A stretch of DNA of 64,000 nucleotides from Scleromitrula shiraiana (lineage: Eukaryota > Ascomycota > Leotiomycetes > Helotiales > Sclerotiniaceae): the NCBI GenBank assembly GCA_028455995.1, contig JABELC010000004.1, positions 1,364,001 to 1,428,000 on the forward strand, read 5' to 3'. Below, one piece after another: positions 1-11,790 of the stretch (its first letter is position 1; the number at the start of each line of letters is the position of its first letter). A program made the position numbers and the translations under genes. A model generated the notes under the pieces. That model did no database searches. It was not told the origin of the DNA and saw only the letters and a list, made by a program, of their open reading frames with translations.

Positions 1-90
1 GAACAATGAATTTCGACCGCCGAGATGACAATTGACTTTTGGATGTTTTGTACTTTTCGTCTCCTTGAACTGTTTCTTATAGAAAGCCAA

Positions 91-300
91 TTATGTGCCT
101 TGGAAGAGATGATATGCCCCCCATAATCTGGTAACACTCGCCCAGAATGGTCCGGGGAATTCTTCAAGTGGATGTACAAATCGATAATATACAATTTGAT
201 ACAGGAAAGAGAGAGAAACATATTCAGGTATGACCCAAAGAAAGTTCAGAACATTGATATGAGGGGCAAACCCCTCTGATGAAACTATATAGTTGCTCAT
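91..300 (-). pseudogene. Cytochrome P450 N-terminal fragment (partial, possibly truncated)
   Basis: The reading frame starts with ATG at 300 and encodes a hydrophobic N-terminal anchor (about residues 15-40) followed by the P450 proline-rich hinge and the stretch FPGPFWASVTRLW. That stretch is typical of ascomycete microsomal P450 monooxygenases just after the membrane anchor. A TAA follows about 69 codons in. The 90 bases left in the window show no good GT donor before it and no recognisable continuation toward the usual YGP(V/I)VRI segment. It may be a broken P450 remnant, or the 5' exon of a gene whose splice site I cannot see because the window ends. The family call is fairly secure; its intactness is not. 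Confidence 0.6.
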
Positions 301-1044
301 CTTAACGATTCATGTTTCCATGTTGTATATTGGAGAATATAGAAAATAGCGATACTACGCATATTTATTCGAGGAACTTTCGACGAGAGATCTCTTATCT
401 TTCATGGTGTTGGTAAGACGGGTATGTCAAATTGCATAAATTTCGCATGTTAAACCAATTGTTGGAACGGATTGAGCTTCTCGTTCAAGATGTGGACATT
501 TGAATATAATTTCTCTGAATGTCTATGTAAAGTACAAATATGAAGATATATTTTCGCTAACCATTTGAATAGAATATAGATATTCAGATGTCTTTTGTTT
601 CAATATGTATATGCAATATGCAGTCAAATATAGGTATATTTGATTGTATTTATCAACTGAACAGGCATTCAAAATTTAAATAGCTCGGACGATGCCGTCA
701 TCACCTTCCCACTCCATTATAGATAAGCACCGAGATGCAACTGTACATATGATACCGCGACAAATAACTTAAGGCACACTGATGCAGACAAAACCTCACA
801 ATAATAACCATAATAACCAATCTATTTTACAGAAATATTCAGTGGACAATAACACTCAATCATCTTCAATCCGGAATGCACTCCGGTGCCGTCGATCACA
901 ATGGTCTACAACTAACGAAACGATATTCGACGAGCATACAGTGGCTATCGAAGAGAGGAATTAGTAATGATATACATCCAGACCCCTGTTAGTCCTTAGA
1001 ACTACTTACTGGTCATATAATCAATTCTCCTCGACATAAATTTA
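301..1044. other. Intergenic, AT-rich
   Basis: This lies between the P450 start and the 3' end of the Hsp70-like gene. It contains AT-rich sequence and short chance reading frames only. No conserved motif or RNA gene was seen. Confidence 0.5.
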
Positions 1045-3278
1045 TTATTGCTGCTGAGATGTTCTTACGGCTCTGAATTTTTGTAAGTCTGAGGATAAGT
1101 CAATCCATTCGCTGATTTGGGGCCGCTCGAAATCTGGAATCAGGGCTACTCTTTTTGAGTCCCTTTCGGAGTTTTCAGATGGTGAAATCCCTCTCTTGTC
1201 ACCTGTATTTGAGAAGCTACCAGATTCGAATTGGAAACTTTGCGAAAGATTTTTTGAAATCTGCTCCACATCCGTAACCGCATCCACCATTTTCCCTCCA
1301 CAATTTCTCGAACCCCAACTCTTCCCATCTCGATAAAAGACCTTGACAGAGTAATCCGTATGGACATCCGTCACTTGGATATATAACGAATATCTGACGA
1401 TAGCCTGTGGGTTATTGACATTAGGAAGCCGTCTGGTATCGAATCCTCTGTAATCGTCTAGCCCGAGAGTCCATTCTATCTTCTCCGACTTTGTCGGAAG
1501 GGGTAGTGATTGTCCCTGCTGGCTGTGCAAAGTTCCGTCCGAACGTATGAATGCGAACTTCTCACTGCCCGGATCAAAATCCATAATATACACCTCATCA
1601 TAGAATTTGTGTGTTTGAGACGAATCGACATATCGATGGCGAGCATTTTTTGGTTTACTGTCGGTACGAATATCACAACCAGGATCAATATTCTGGCCTT
1701 TTGTTGCTAAGTACTGGACTATATAAGTCCATCTCTTATTGTCGGCTTTTTTCTCTGTGTGTCGTTCACTAAAGCCCGGCATACGTCTGATGTACGAGTT
1801 GACCTCCTGCAGCGTTACTATTCCAATAGTCCATTTTAATGGACGACGTGTAAGGAAATCTTCATGCAGTCGCAATAATGCCGCTCCTTTGACCATATCA
1901 TTCTTGCTCCACCGCCGGTGGCAAATCGTAAGATGCGGAAATCTTTGCTCAATTGATTTTTTAACAAACGGATTCCGACACATTCCACCACACAGCACGA
2001 GATAGCTTGGATCTCCTCCGAGATTGAGCTGCACTTGTATAGCGTCTGTGAGTTTTGTGACAGAAGGCCGGAAGCAACTCGCAACCTCGTCAACGGTGAA
2101 GTCAAGAACATGCGGGTTGTTGGGTAGTGAGCAGGTAAAATTCCTTTCTCCCCAGCTGTCAAATTTATCTTTGTATGTCTTGAATTGATTCATAACATAA
2201 AATATATTCCACTCAAAGTTTGGAATATAATCTGGCATTTTCTGCTTGGCCAATTGTCTGAGGTTTTCAGAAATGGTTTCAGCACCACAGATTATACCTG
2301 GAATGTGTTTACCCGTTAGCATCCTGTGAAAACCCAACATAGCTGTGTGATTCGTACTGACTCTGGCTTGAAAATTCCTGCTCGAATCTTGGTGGGTCTA
2401 CATGTATCAATCTGTATCTCACGATACACTTGAATATCTGTTAGGTTCTACCAATCAAGCTGGGTGAATGAAGGGAGATCGTACTGCAGTTCCACCACCG
2501 GCATCTAATATTATGTATTTGTTCCCGATCTAGAGCGATGTCAGTTGAGATCTAGCCAGCCCAAGGAAGTTGAATTAACCTTCCACTTGTGATTACTATT
2601 CCCTAGGTCCCGAGTCCACCAAAGAAAAGCAGCTTCTGGCTCTGATACCAAGCACACCTGGCTGGGTCTTATAGGCCCTTGGGCAAATGCTTTACGCACC
2701 AAAGCATGTGCTACGGACGTGCGCCCTGGTGGGACTGGAACTACAATCTCGATATCTGCTGCATCAAAGTTGTATGGAATCGCATCCGGCCTCTTCAAAG
2801 TATACTTGCCACCATTTTCAAATGGGACAATCAATTCCTTGTATTGAATTGACACCCAATCCTGTAGTAGGTTGAACCGTGTTTTGTTTATTGCTGCAAG
2901 CCTTGTTGATATGTCTTTTTGGATTAACTCTATTGATGTATCAATAGATTCGTGAAACATCAGTTTCCATACGCAGAAATATCGATCAGCATGAATCTGA
3001 TCATCGGGACACGTTTTTGCAATTGCTAATTGGTTCAGGAGTTTGTGTCCGGTGAGTGGAAGCTGACCTGGATCTCGATAGTATAGGTCGGTGGTAGGAC
3101 ATTCATTATTACCATCCGAATGGTCCCAATCTTGCCACTCTTGAGGGTCAGATGCTATAGTGGTTTGAGACATTGGCAAAGGTTCTGTAGCTACCGCATA
3201 TGCCACAGCTAAACGAGTAGTTCCACAATCAATTGCAAGTATCAATTTTGGCTTTGAGGACTGCAGTTGATTCGACAT
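1045..3278 (-). CDS. Hsp70-like ATPase domain protein (four exons)
   Basis: This is a divergent actin-fold/Hsp70-type nucleotide-binding protein of a family expanded in filamentous fungi; partners and role are unknown. The phosphate-1 loop reads AIDCGTTRLAVAYAV near residue 15, the phosphate-2 loop ILDAGGGTA near residue 245, and the adenosine-side motif LVLCGGMCRNPFVK lies in exon 4. The usual Hsp70 substrate-binding domain is not recognisable; the C-terminal third is family-specific and ends in a charged tail. My model has exons 3278-2580, 2529-2485, 2447-2402 and 2342-1045, giving 2,088 nt and 695 residues. The second intron would be only 37 nt and adds Asn-Leu-Thr after the GGGT motif, so that junction is the weakest. 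The neighbour at 3.97 kb is transcribed divergently. Confidence 0.75.
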
Positions 3279-3968
3279 GATTGAAAATTATAAATATGAT
3301 TTAGTAGGTTGTAGATGAATGCGAGAGGAATTGAGAGAATGCCGTTTAGAGATGACAAGTATAAAAAAAAGCCTTTAAAAAGACAATGTATCGTAAATCC
3401 TTTTACAGCATCAAATGCATCTTTTAGATGAGGCTGAGGTAGGACAATTAATTGGTGTGTACGCGTGGGAGTGTGAAAGCAGAGCGGAGGGAAGCTGGGA
3501 GCTCATGTAACCTAGCTTCTTTTCATAAGTCAATAGTAACACATATCTCATTGCTCTTTACAAACGATCTGAATGTCTATCTTGCCCTTGATAACTCCAT
3601 GTGAAGGAAGAGCCGGCACTAGGGCCGCCAGGGCTTGACGTTTTTTTCCAGGATGGATGTAAAAGCAGCAGGCTGTATTCTATTTTCTTCTTAGTTGAAA
3701 CTTAAGATATCAGGTTTTGGGGTGAGAATAAAATGATACATAAAAGTGGAAAGAGACATCTATGCAGATACATGCAAGAACCCGATTGTTTCTAGATCCA
3801 AACGATTTGACAATGCCTATTTCTTTTTTTCTCCTTTTTTCCGCTGCTCTGATTTTGACGAAAAATAAACAAAAAGATGTCTACCAACTTTTCTCTGGTC
3901 TTTTCTCTATAGTACTCATGGTCCTTCTACTGTCGTACTTTTTGAAACCCTTCCAGAAATTCTTACAT
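3279..3968. promoter_or_regulatory. Divergent intergenic region
   Basis: About 690 bp separates the Hsp70-like start (leftward) and the Zn2Cys6 protein start (rightward), so it presumably carries both promoters. It holds short poly-A and poly-T tracts. An open frame runs in from 3762 with hydrophobic content, but it looks like untranslated leader rather than coding sequence. Confidence 0.4.
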
Positions 3969-5742
3969 ATGGGTCCTGAACAACAGACGTTAAGGGAAAT
4001 GTGGGATGTTGATGATAACCAGCCAAATCAAAGTTTGCAGGTCTTGATCTACGATCATTCCAATGGCCTAGATCATAAAGAGTTGGAACCACCAGCAACA
4101 ATGAACTCGTCGGCTCCGATTCCAGCAAATGCAATCAACAATGAGCTATCAGAGGCAGATCTCGAGGAACTGTATAGAGTGAATGCCTTGGCTTACAAAT
4201 ATCGTCATTCTGAAGCGCCGCAATATTTCGATAAACAAGGCTGCCTCAAAAGGAGGTACAAATACCTGAATCTACCCAGAAGACGTGATGACTTTTGCAA
4301 TCAATGTATTAAGCTTGGTACAGCATGCGAGCGTCAAGACGAGGGCGAAAGGTGTAAACGATGTACAGATCGTGATAGCCGATGCAGCTTTATGCAACAA
4401 AGGAAACGACAGGCATCCGAATTGTCTATTCCAGATGAAAAGTTCGAAAAAACCAGATCTGTGTCTGAACTGACTTGTATCGAGAATAAAGAGAAGCCCG
4501 ATGCTGGATCATGTCCGCAAACCCCCCTCTCTAATGCGGATACAACTTCTTCGGAAACAAACGAAAAGAACGACAACGACGATTCATCAGGGAAACTAGA
4601 ACGTTTTGTTTTTATCTCCTCTTCCCGCCCAGCTTCTGTAAAAAACAGTCGAAATGCCCCAACCGAAGATCACGATGACGTTGGAAGAGAGCCTGCACAA
4701 GCATCAACTTATGCATCCAATTTAAGTCAAGACCTCACCCGGCACCTCCACTCTAGATTTGGAAAGGGCCTGTTCGAAAACGGAGATCTTGAAGATCCTT
4801 TGAATGAGCTGGACCTCATACTTCAGCAATATGAAACATGGACAAAAAGCAACCTATTGGCCTCTGTTGACATCTTCGCGCTGCCAGAGCTGCTCAAGAA
4901 CGATACCTTCCCAACCAATGATCCATTGTTGCTCGCAATTCGGCATATCTTGAACATACCTGATGGTATCATCGTCACCAGGAAACTTAAAAGCAAGAAC
5001 TTGACAAAGCATATGGTAGTCACAAAGCACATAACAATGTCAAATCTTGTACGAGGGGTCCTTGCCTACATAGCTTATGACCAAATCTTCCAGGCCAATT
5101 CTTTGTTTGATGATGTTGCAGTATTGCGTCAAACTTTGTTATACAGTAAGTAAATTGAATTACTCTACTTCTAGAACGCCATACTAACTACTAATCTTTG
5201 CAGCCCTTTCCGAATCGGAGGTCGAAATGTTCATTCAAGACTGTCGCATACGAACAATTGAGACTGAACCGTTCAAGACACGCGCGAGAGAACGCGAAAT
5301 TCAGCTGGCTAGAATGCTAAACGAGGTCATGATGCCGTTGGTTGATGCTGACCATGAGACCCATGGTATGCACCAGATCATTGCAAATACTGTCATGACC
5401 TTAAAGACAACGATAGAATCATACAGTGGTGCATTTGAAAGTATATGGGCTCGGAGTGGTGAAAAATTTGATCGCGAGAAACATTTTGTTGAACCGTCTG
5501 GGCCAGGGACTCAGGATCATACAGGCAGAATCATCTTAATAACTGCAGTCCCTGGTATCAAACACAAAGCAGTTGGCAAAACCTGGAAAATTTGCGTTCG
5601 CGCCAAGGTTATCCTGTTTCCATCAGAGCCTGATTCGGGTACTATATCCGACTATGTGATCCCAGCAAAACGAAAACGAACGGGGGATGGAGGATTCGAC
5701 TTCGTGATTGATGGTCAGGAGATGTCCGCATCGTTCAACTAG
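3969..5742 (+). CDS. Zn(II)2Cys6-motif protein, possible transcription regulator
   Basis: Six cysteines at residues 110, 113, 120, 129, 132 and 139 fit C-x2-C-x6-C-x8-C-x2-C-x6-C, the Gal4-type binuclear zinc cluster that binds DNA in fungi. A basic stretch (QRKRQ) follows. The centre is Ser/Asn/Asp-rich and probably disordered (residues 150-250). The C-terminal half has no family I recognise and ends with a basic AKRKRTG patch. Two exons, 3969-5145 and 5204-5742, with a GTAAGT donor and CTAACTACTAATC branch region, give 571 residues. I chose the ATG at 3969 because the in-frame extension back to 3762 would add a membrane-like leader that is unlikely on a DNA-binding protein. A regulatory role is inference; fungal_trans homology was not evident. 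Confidence 0.65.
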
Positions 5743-6150
5743 AAAATCATTTGACGGAACAGGATAGAATAGAACGGTATGAGATCAGTCTGTATTTGAT
5801 TTTAAGTAGTGTAATATTATAAATTATCGCGACTGAGAGCGCGTAAACCCTGCTCAGCACTCTGGTTATCGTGGTTGGAAAGCTCAGAAGAGTGTCAGCC
5901 TTCATGTAAACAGCTGATAGTCGGGGCATACTTCATGACTCAAGGAATATATTCAATATCATGATGGACTCGGAAGTTATATAAAGTAATTTAATCATGT
6001 AATTACTAGTAGTAACTTGAAAAAAAAAGATTTCAATTCAGATACTATACAATGTTATAGATAATCACATTTTTTATTATTTATTAATAGAATCGATCGA
6101 GTTAGTTAAAGTTTACGCGTATACTCGTACGTCAGTTGTACGCGTACAAT
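5743..6150. other. Intergenic, start of AT-rich island
   Basis: This is the 3' flank of the Zn2Cys6 gene passing into AT-rich sequence with the first ACTAGTAGT-type runs near 6000. No gene was seen. Confidence 0.5.
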
Positions 6151-6400
6151 CATAAGATTAAGATGAATTGACGTCGATGAGGTTGATGATTAAGGTCGAT
6201 TAGTCAGAATACGCTATTATGTGGAGTAAATTCTATCTGACAGACCCTTTGTTACTAGTAACTAACCGCAGGCCCTTGTCAATTGACCGTGACGGTCAAT
6301 TGACAAGGACTCGGACCTGCTATCAATTAATCGTTGATTAGCCGCAACTAACCAAGTTCTATTGATATAAAAAATTTCGACATACTCTCAGGCTAGTCTG
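6150..6400 (+). repeat. Degraded dispersed repeat, copy A, with central palindrome
   Basis: It aligns by eye with 11545-11790 in the same orientation. Shared blocks are TGATGAGGTTGAT, TATTATRTGG..GTAAATTCTAT, ATTAGCCGCAA.CTAACCAA and the block ending TTTYGACATAC. The centre is a perfect 17-bp inverted repeat around one base at 6274-6308. It looks like a transposon or MITE remnant; the family was not identified. Confidence 0.6.
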
Positions 6401-6903
6401 ACAATTGAATCATATAGAAATTTTTTCGTTGATGTAATTATTACTACTAGTAGTATATATTAATGTTTTATTAAATTTCTTTTATTCTACTAGTAATTCA
6501 AAAAATATTCAACTTGAAGTTCAAGCAAGTTCTTCAAGTTTATAAGTTATAATAAATTATTTTTATATACTAAATAAACTTGATATACTACTAGTATACT
6601 CAGGCTAGTACTAGTACTAGTACTACTAGGACTACTAGTAGTACTAGTAAATCTATAATTCAGACTTGAATGACTCGGATCATGATCACTAGTATCATAA
6701 TCATTTTACTAGTAGTATTATATATAAAATCCTAATAACTTGAAATTTAATAGTATATAATATATTTTATCGTAAATACTAGTACTAGTAGTAGTAGTAT
6801 TTAGTACAACTTGAAAAAATTCTATTTAATATTCTTTTTACTACTAGTAGTGATCATGATCTTTTAAGTTATTACTAGTATATAATTTAATTATCTAGTA
6901 GTA
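6400..6903. repeat. ACTAGT/AGT-rich low-complexity tract
   Basis: This is AT-rich DNA with many interlocking ACTAGT and AGTAGT words, dense at 6590-6660 and 6770-6860. It has no coding potential. The same words recur at 7880-8045 and 10870-11560. Confidence 0.6.
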
Positions 6904-7880
6904 CTCGGTCAAATTAAAATTGAAGCACGCGCAAAATAAGCGAATCGCTTTAAAATCGATGATTTTATACAAATCACCTCTTGCGCCGATATAAATAAAT
7001 CGATCATTTATTTATAGAATTGTTTAAGATGTTAAATATAGATTATCTTTATATTAAAGTATTTATTATTAAAATTTAAAAATTAAATAATGATTTTAAA
7101 ATTTATAATATTTAATTAAATATAAAGTAAAAATCATATAAAAAGACTATAATTTTAATTTAATTTAAATCAAGCAAATTACTATATTAGAAAATAATAA
7201 AGATATATATGAATATATAAAAGAAAAACTTTTATTTAATATAAATATTATATATTAAAGTTTAATATAATATTTTTTAAAAATCGAAATTATAAAAGTA
7301 TTTTTAACTCTTTAAAAATCTTAATAATTCATTCAAATCAAAATTATATTAAATAATATCTTAATATAATAATTATAAAAATATAAACTATCATATATAA
7401 AAGTTTGAAGTAATTTTAATGATTTTTAAAAATCAAAATTAATATGATAATGTTTAATAATTAATATTTATAAACATTATATATACTCTTTTTAATTTTA
7501 TTATATTATATCTTTTATATATATTTAATATATATAGTATTTATATTAAATAAAAGCTTTTCTTTTTTATATTCATATATATTTTCATTATTTTCTAATA
7601 TAGTAATTTGCTTGATTTAAATTAAATTAAAATTATAGTCTTTTTATATGATTTTTACTTTATATTTAATTAAATATTATAAATTTTAAAATCATTATTT
7701 AATTTTTAAATTCCAATAATAAATATTTTAATATAAAAATAATCTATATTTAACATCTTAAATAATTCTATAAATAAATGATCGATTTATTTACATCGGC
7801 GCAAGAGATGATTTGTATAAAATCGTCGATTTTGAGGGTTTTCGACAATTGGCGCGTGCTTCAATTTTAATTTAACCGAG
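6904..7880. mobile_element. 977-bp fold-back / MITE-like element with TA duplication
   Basis: The two halves are near-complete reverse complements. The left end starts CTCGGTCAAATTAAAATTG and the right end finishes with the matching CAATTTTAATTTAACCGAG. Both ends carry GCACGCGC-type tips followed by AT-rich inverted sequence over roughly 350 bp per arm. A TA dinucleotide flanks each side (6902-6903 and 7881-7882), as expected of Tc1/mariner-type insertion. There is no transposase frame, so it is non-autonomous. Very low GC and scattered arm mismatches suggest RIP-like decay. Confidence 0.75.
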
Positions 7881-7882
7881 TA

Positions 7883-8045
7883 ATTACTAGTAAATTCAAG
7901 TTATAACAAGTTGAAAATGAAATAAAAAATAAAGATACTAGTCTAATACTAGTAGTAATACTACCAGTAATAAAATCAAAAATATAGTACTAACTTCAAG
8001 TTACTAATTATTTAGTACTAGTATAGTTGCTACTAGTAGTAAAGA
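7883..8045. repeat. ACTAGT/AGT-rich low-complexity tract
   Basis: This matches the tract on the left of the fold-back element and ends near 8045, where base composition returns to normal ahead of the rhamnogalacturonase gene. Confidence 0.55.
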
Positions 8046-8630
8046 ACTCTGATGTTTAATGTTTAAATAATGTTTCCGAGGAACTTTCTAAATTGGGATC
8101 CCTCGGCATAAATGTTTGTCATTTCGGTACTTCATATTTCAAACATACCCATTCCACAATGAGTGGTTAAATAATCTCATTGAAACGTCCTTGTCGCACA
8201 GACCAGAATGTCTTTGCTTAATCGTCCCTTCAAAATCTCATTTGCATCGAACTTAGAATTTCTAGGATGAACGATTGATAGCGGGATGAAAGGGTGTTGT
8301 GAATGAGATTCAGTATCCACCATTCAATCTTTCCATGGGTAGAAGTATTACATATGGGAATCTTATACCCTGTCTATGGATCTCCCAGTCTTAATGGTGA
8401 TCCGTGGAAGTCGAGGATGTTTTGAACATCTGCCGGTAAACCAGGCTTTCCCAACAGCGTAACCTGAATGGGATTTTCATTAGGAAGTTCAGACGGCGTC
8501 AAATGCGCCGAGCACGATCAACCCCTATAATCTTCAGGAATAGAAAATGCTTAAATAGTGTTGCATCGCCAAGTGGTGAATGATATTCGTCTTTTGGTAC
8601 TACATCTTCACTCCCTTTAACTTTTTCACG
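8046..8630 (+). promoter_or_regulatory. Upstream region of the rhamnogalacturonase gene
   Basis: About 580 bp of normal composition lies between the AT-rich island and the start codon. A TTAAATAG stretch near 8550 could act as a TATA-like element. No certain activator site was assigned. Confidence 0.3.
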
Positions 8631-10339
8631 ATGAAGGCCTGTCTACTTTCATCTCTGTCCGCCGCTCTTTTGGCCCTACCAGCTCTTGTATCAGCACAGT
8701 TGTCTGGTACTGTTGGACCTACAACTAGCACTGCTGCGAAGGCTGCTAAGAAAATATGTAATATTCTTAGTTATGGAGGTGTAGCTTCAGCTACTACCGA
8801 CAACAGTGCTGCTATTCTGGCTGCATGGAAAGCTTGTATCAGTGGCGGTGAAGGTAATCAAAATCTTCTCTTTGAGAGAGATACCCACTAACTTTGGAAA
8901 GTCTATATCCCAACTGGAAGTTATGGTCTTGCAAATTGGGTTACCCTCACTGGCGGAACTGGTGTTTCCATCAATCTTGAGGGTACTATCTACCGAACTG
9001 GGTATGAATGTTGTCATATTGTCAGAGTTCTAGGACTAACAGAAAGTAGAACTGCTGGTGGAAACATGATCTTTATCAAGCATACCACCGACTTCGAATT
9101 TTATAGTGCGAACTCTAAGGGTGCTATCCAAGGTTATGGTTACGTCTTTCATAGTGGTAAGTATCTTCTCATGTTCGTGTTCAAAGAGTTATAATAACTC
9201 ATGAGTAGTCCGTACTTATGGTCCAAGAATTCTACGTCTCTACGACGTTACAAACTTTTCCGTCCACGATCTTATATTAGTCGAGTCAGTTTTCAATATC
9301 TTACAATAAGTAGGCCGCATGCTGACATCAACTCCAGTTCTCCTGCCTTCCATTTTACTCTCGATACCTGCACAAATGGAGAAGTTTATAACATGGTTGT
9401 TCGTGGTGGTAACGAAGGTGGTTTGGATGGTATTGATGTTTGGGGAACAAACATTTGGGTCCATGATGTTGAGGTCACCAACAAAGATGAGTGTGTGACT
9501 GTCAAGGTATGTTAGCTCCAATCCGTCTGATAGGCCGTTGTTAATCCTTATAATAGAGTCCCGCCAGTCATATTTTGGTCGAAAATGTGTACTGTAATTG
9601 GTCCGGCGGATGTGCTATTGGTAGTCTCGGTGCTGATACTGGTATGAAGCACCATTTATCCCTATTTGACGACAATCATCTGACCTTTTATTCTAGCCAT
9701 CTCAAATGTCGAATACAACCACATCTACTCCCAAAACTGCAACCAAATGATGATGATCAAATCCAACGGAGGATCTGGTAGTTTCACAGGCGCTAAATTC
9801 AGCAACTTCATGGGTCACAACAACGCATACACACTTGATATCGACACAGCCTGGAAAAAAATGACCACTGCTGCTGGTAGTGGAGTAAAATACTCCGATC
9901 TTACCTTCTCTAACTGGCACGGAACCTGCGCAAACGGCGCAGATAGAGCGCCAATTCAATTACTTTGCCCTGCAGCGGTACCATGCACAGATTTGACGAT
10001 CTCCTCCTTCTACATCTGGACCGATACAGGAAGCAGGGAGTACTACAAGTGTAACAATGCTTATGGTAGCGGTCCTTGTCTTAAAACTGCTACTACTCAT
10101 ACTCCTTACACCTCCACCAGTACTGTTACATCCGTCCCTACTGCGTAAGTTCTCTATCCTCCCTTTCGGTGTCTTTTTCTTGAGACAACAAGACTAACAA
10201 CGAGATTAGCTCATATGCATACACCAAAATGCCTGGTGAGATCACTTCTGGATTGGGTATTACCGCCAGTATCGCTATCCCAACTCACCCAGCATCCTAC
10301 TTCCCAGGTGTCGCTCCTTACAGTGCTCTATTGGGTTAA
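8631..10339 (+). CDS. Secreted rhamnogalacturonase (glycoside hydrolase family 28)
   Basis: This endo-hydrolase should cut the rhamnose-galacturonate backbone of pectin outside the cell. Residues 1-22 form a signal peptide ending VSA before Gln23. The mature start, the VTLTGG and IYRTG..GGNMI segments and AIQGYGY match rhamnogalacturonase A-type GH28 enzymes rather than polygalacturonases. Acidic residues Asp219 and Glu220 lie in NKDECVTVK, followed by SGGCAIGSLGAD (241-252) and MMIKSNGG. A Thr/Pro/Ser-rich tail ends the protein. Eight exons (8631-8853, 8902-9001, 9050-9156, 9209-9284, 9338-9506, 9557-9641, 9697-10144, 10210-10339) splice cleanly to 445 residues. It is intact although AT-rich decayed repeats lie on both sides, so it looks selectively kept. 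The subfamily call rests on motif recognition. Confidence 0.92.
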
Positions 10340-10860
10340 ATATATTCTTCCTGTCCGCCATTCAACAATATCCTACAACTATCGGGCGGATAGAATATCT
10401 TTTTGACAATTTGTCTATTCATTACATTGTAAATATTGCTTCTATTGTATATAGCAACCGGAAAATATAACTTCCAACCTTACCAAATTTCTCCGAACTG
10501 TGCCAAATGTTCCAATGTTAAGCATGATTTTATACATCTATGTCGGGAAAAGATATTTGATGTAACTTAATTTCCTCCCAGTTTGTTTATCTTATCAAAT
10601 GAATTATTATTACCATGATCGCTGCCCTTCAAGTTGTTTCAGGAATAACCCACAAATACTCCTTTACGATCGATTAACTTCCGAATTCGTCCCAAGTACG
10701 GAGAATTCATCTATTCTCCGAATTTCCATATTTATTAAGAATGTAACGTGCTTTTGCCAGTGCTACAGATGTCTGTGCACAGTGATAGAATAGTACGGAC
10801 ATTCAATTCTCCTTGCCACTCACTGGCAGTGAGGTGTTCCGGATGGTTCAAGTTCGTCAA
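10340..10860. other. 3' flank of the rhamnogalacturonase gene
   Basis: Normal-composition sequence without a supported gene. Short repeats of CCGAATT and GAATTC occur near 10690-10730. Confidence 0.4.
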
Positions 10861-11545
10861 TATCTCCCATTCGTGAATTACTAGTAGTCGACCTATTAAT
10901 CAACTTGAATAGTAAGTCAATAAATATGAACTAGTTCTCCTCAGTTGATTAATCAATAATTGTTAAATATATTTAGTATCATATTTATTCGATTTATAAA
11001 TTACTAGTAAATGATTTTAAAAATACATTTTTATAATAAAAGAACTTATTGAAAATTAAATCTCAAGTTACTAATAACCTGAACAGACTTGAATAACTTG
11101 AATACTACTAGTACTATAAACTTGAATTAAAGATCAAAAAACAACTTGTAGTAGTGACTTCAATATAATATTAATTATTTATTATTATATGATCTCTTTT
11201 TTTCTACTTTTTTTTCTTTTTTTATTGCCAGTGACTGAACAAAATAATATCATAATGATTCTTAATTGAAAACTTTAATGATAATTTAAACAAATAATTA
11301 TAATAAGAATTTACTTCCTATTAATACTACTAGTACGGTCACTGTCTCATTGACACTTCAACTTGCTTGAACTTCAAGTTGAAGTTATCAAAATTCTTTT
11401 ACTACTAGTACTAGTAGTAGAAATTATATGATACTAGTGCTACTACTATACTACTACTAGTACTACTAGTACTTTATGAATTGATATTGTAACTTTGAAA
11501 CTCCGAGTCTCTTTTTCTTTTTCTTAGTACTACTAGTAGTAATAC
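10861..11545. repeat. AT-rich low-complexity block with ACTAGT/AGT words
   Basis: This mirrors the block left of the gene: ACTAGTAGT runs at 10880, 11100-11110 and 11400-11480, and AAGTTGAAGTT-type words. No coding potential was seen. Extreme AT content fits RIP-like decay. Confidence 0.55.
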
Positions 11546-11790
11546 CTTAGTATGATTGATGAGGTTGATAAGGGTGATGATTAGTAAAAATATGGTATTA
11601 TATGGGGTAAATTCTATTCGTTAATTGACGGTAGATTGTCAGCAAATTACCCGCATGCCCTTGCCAATTGATAGTCAATTGACAGTCAATCGGCTGCAAT
11701 CGGCCATAATTAGCCGCAAAGTCTAACCAACTCAGTTCCATTAGCATTAAAAATTTTGACATACGCCAAGGCGATCCTTGTTAGTTGTTG
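11545..11790 (+). repeat. Degraded dispersed repeat, copy B
   Basis: This is the second copy of the repeat at 6150-6400 in direct orientation. The central palindrome is degraded here (CCTTGCCAATTGATAGTCAATTGACA region), while the flanking blocks GATGAGGTTGATAAG, GGGGTAAATTCTAT and TTAGCCGCAA remain recognisable. Confidence 0.6.

Noticed and set aside
3762..3968. N-terminal hydrophobic extension of the Zn2Cys6 protein
   Set aside because: Membrane-like leader would not fit; ATG at 3969 starts a normal soluble protein, so the extension is treated as leader sequence.
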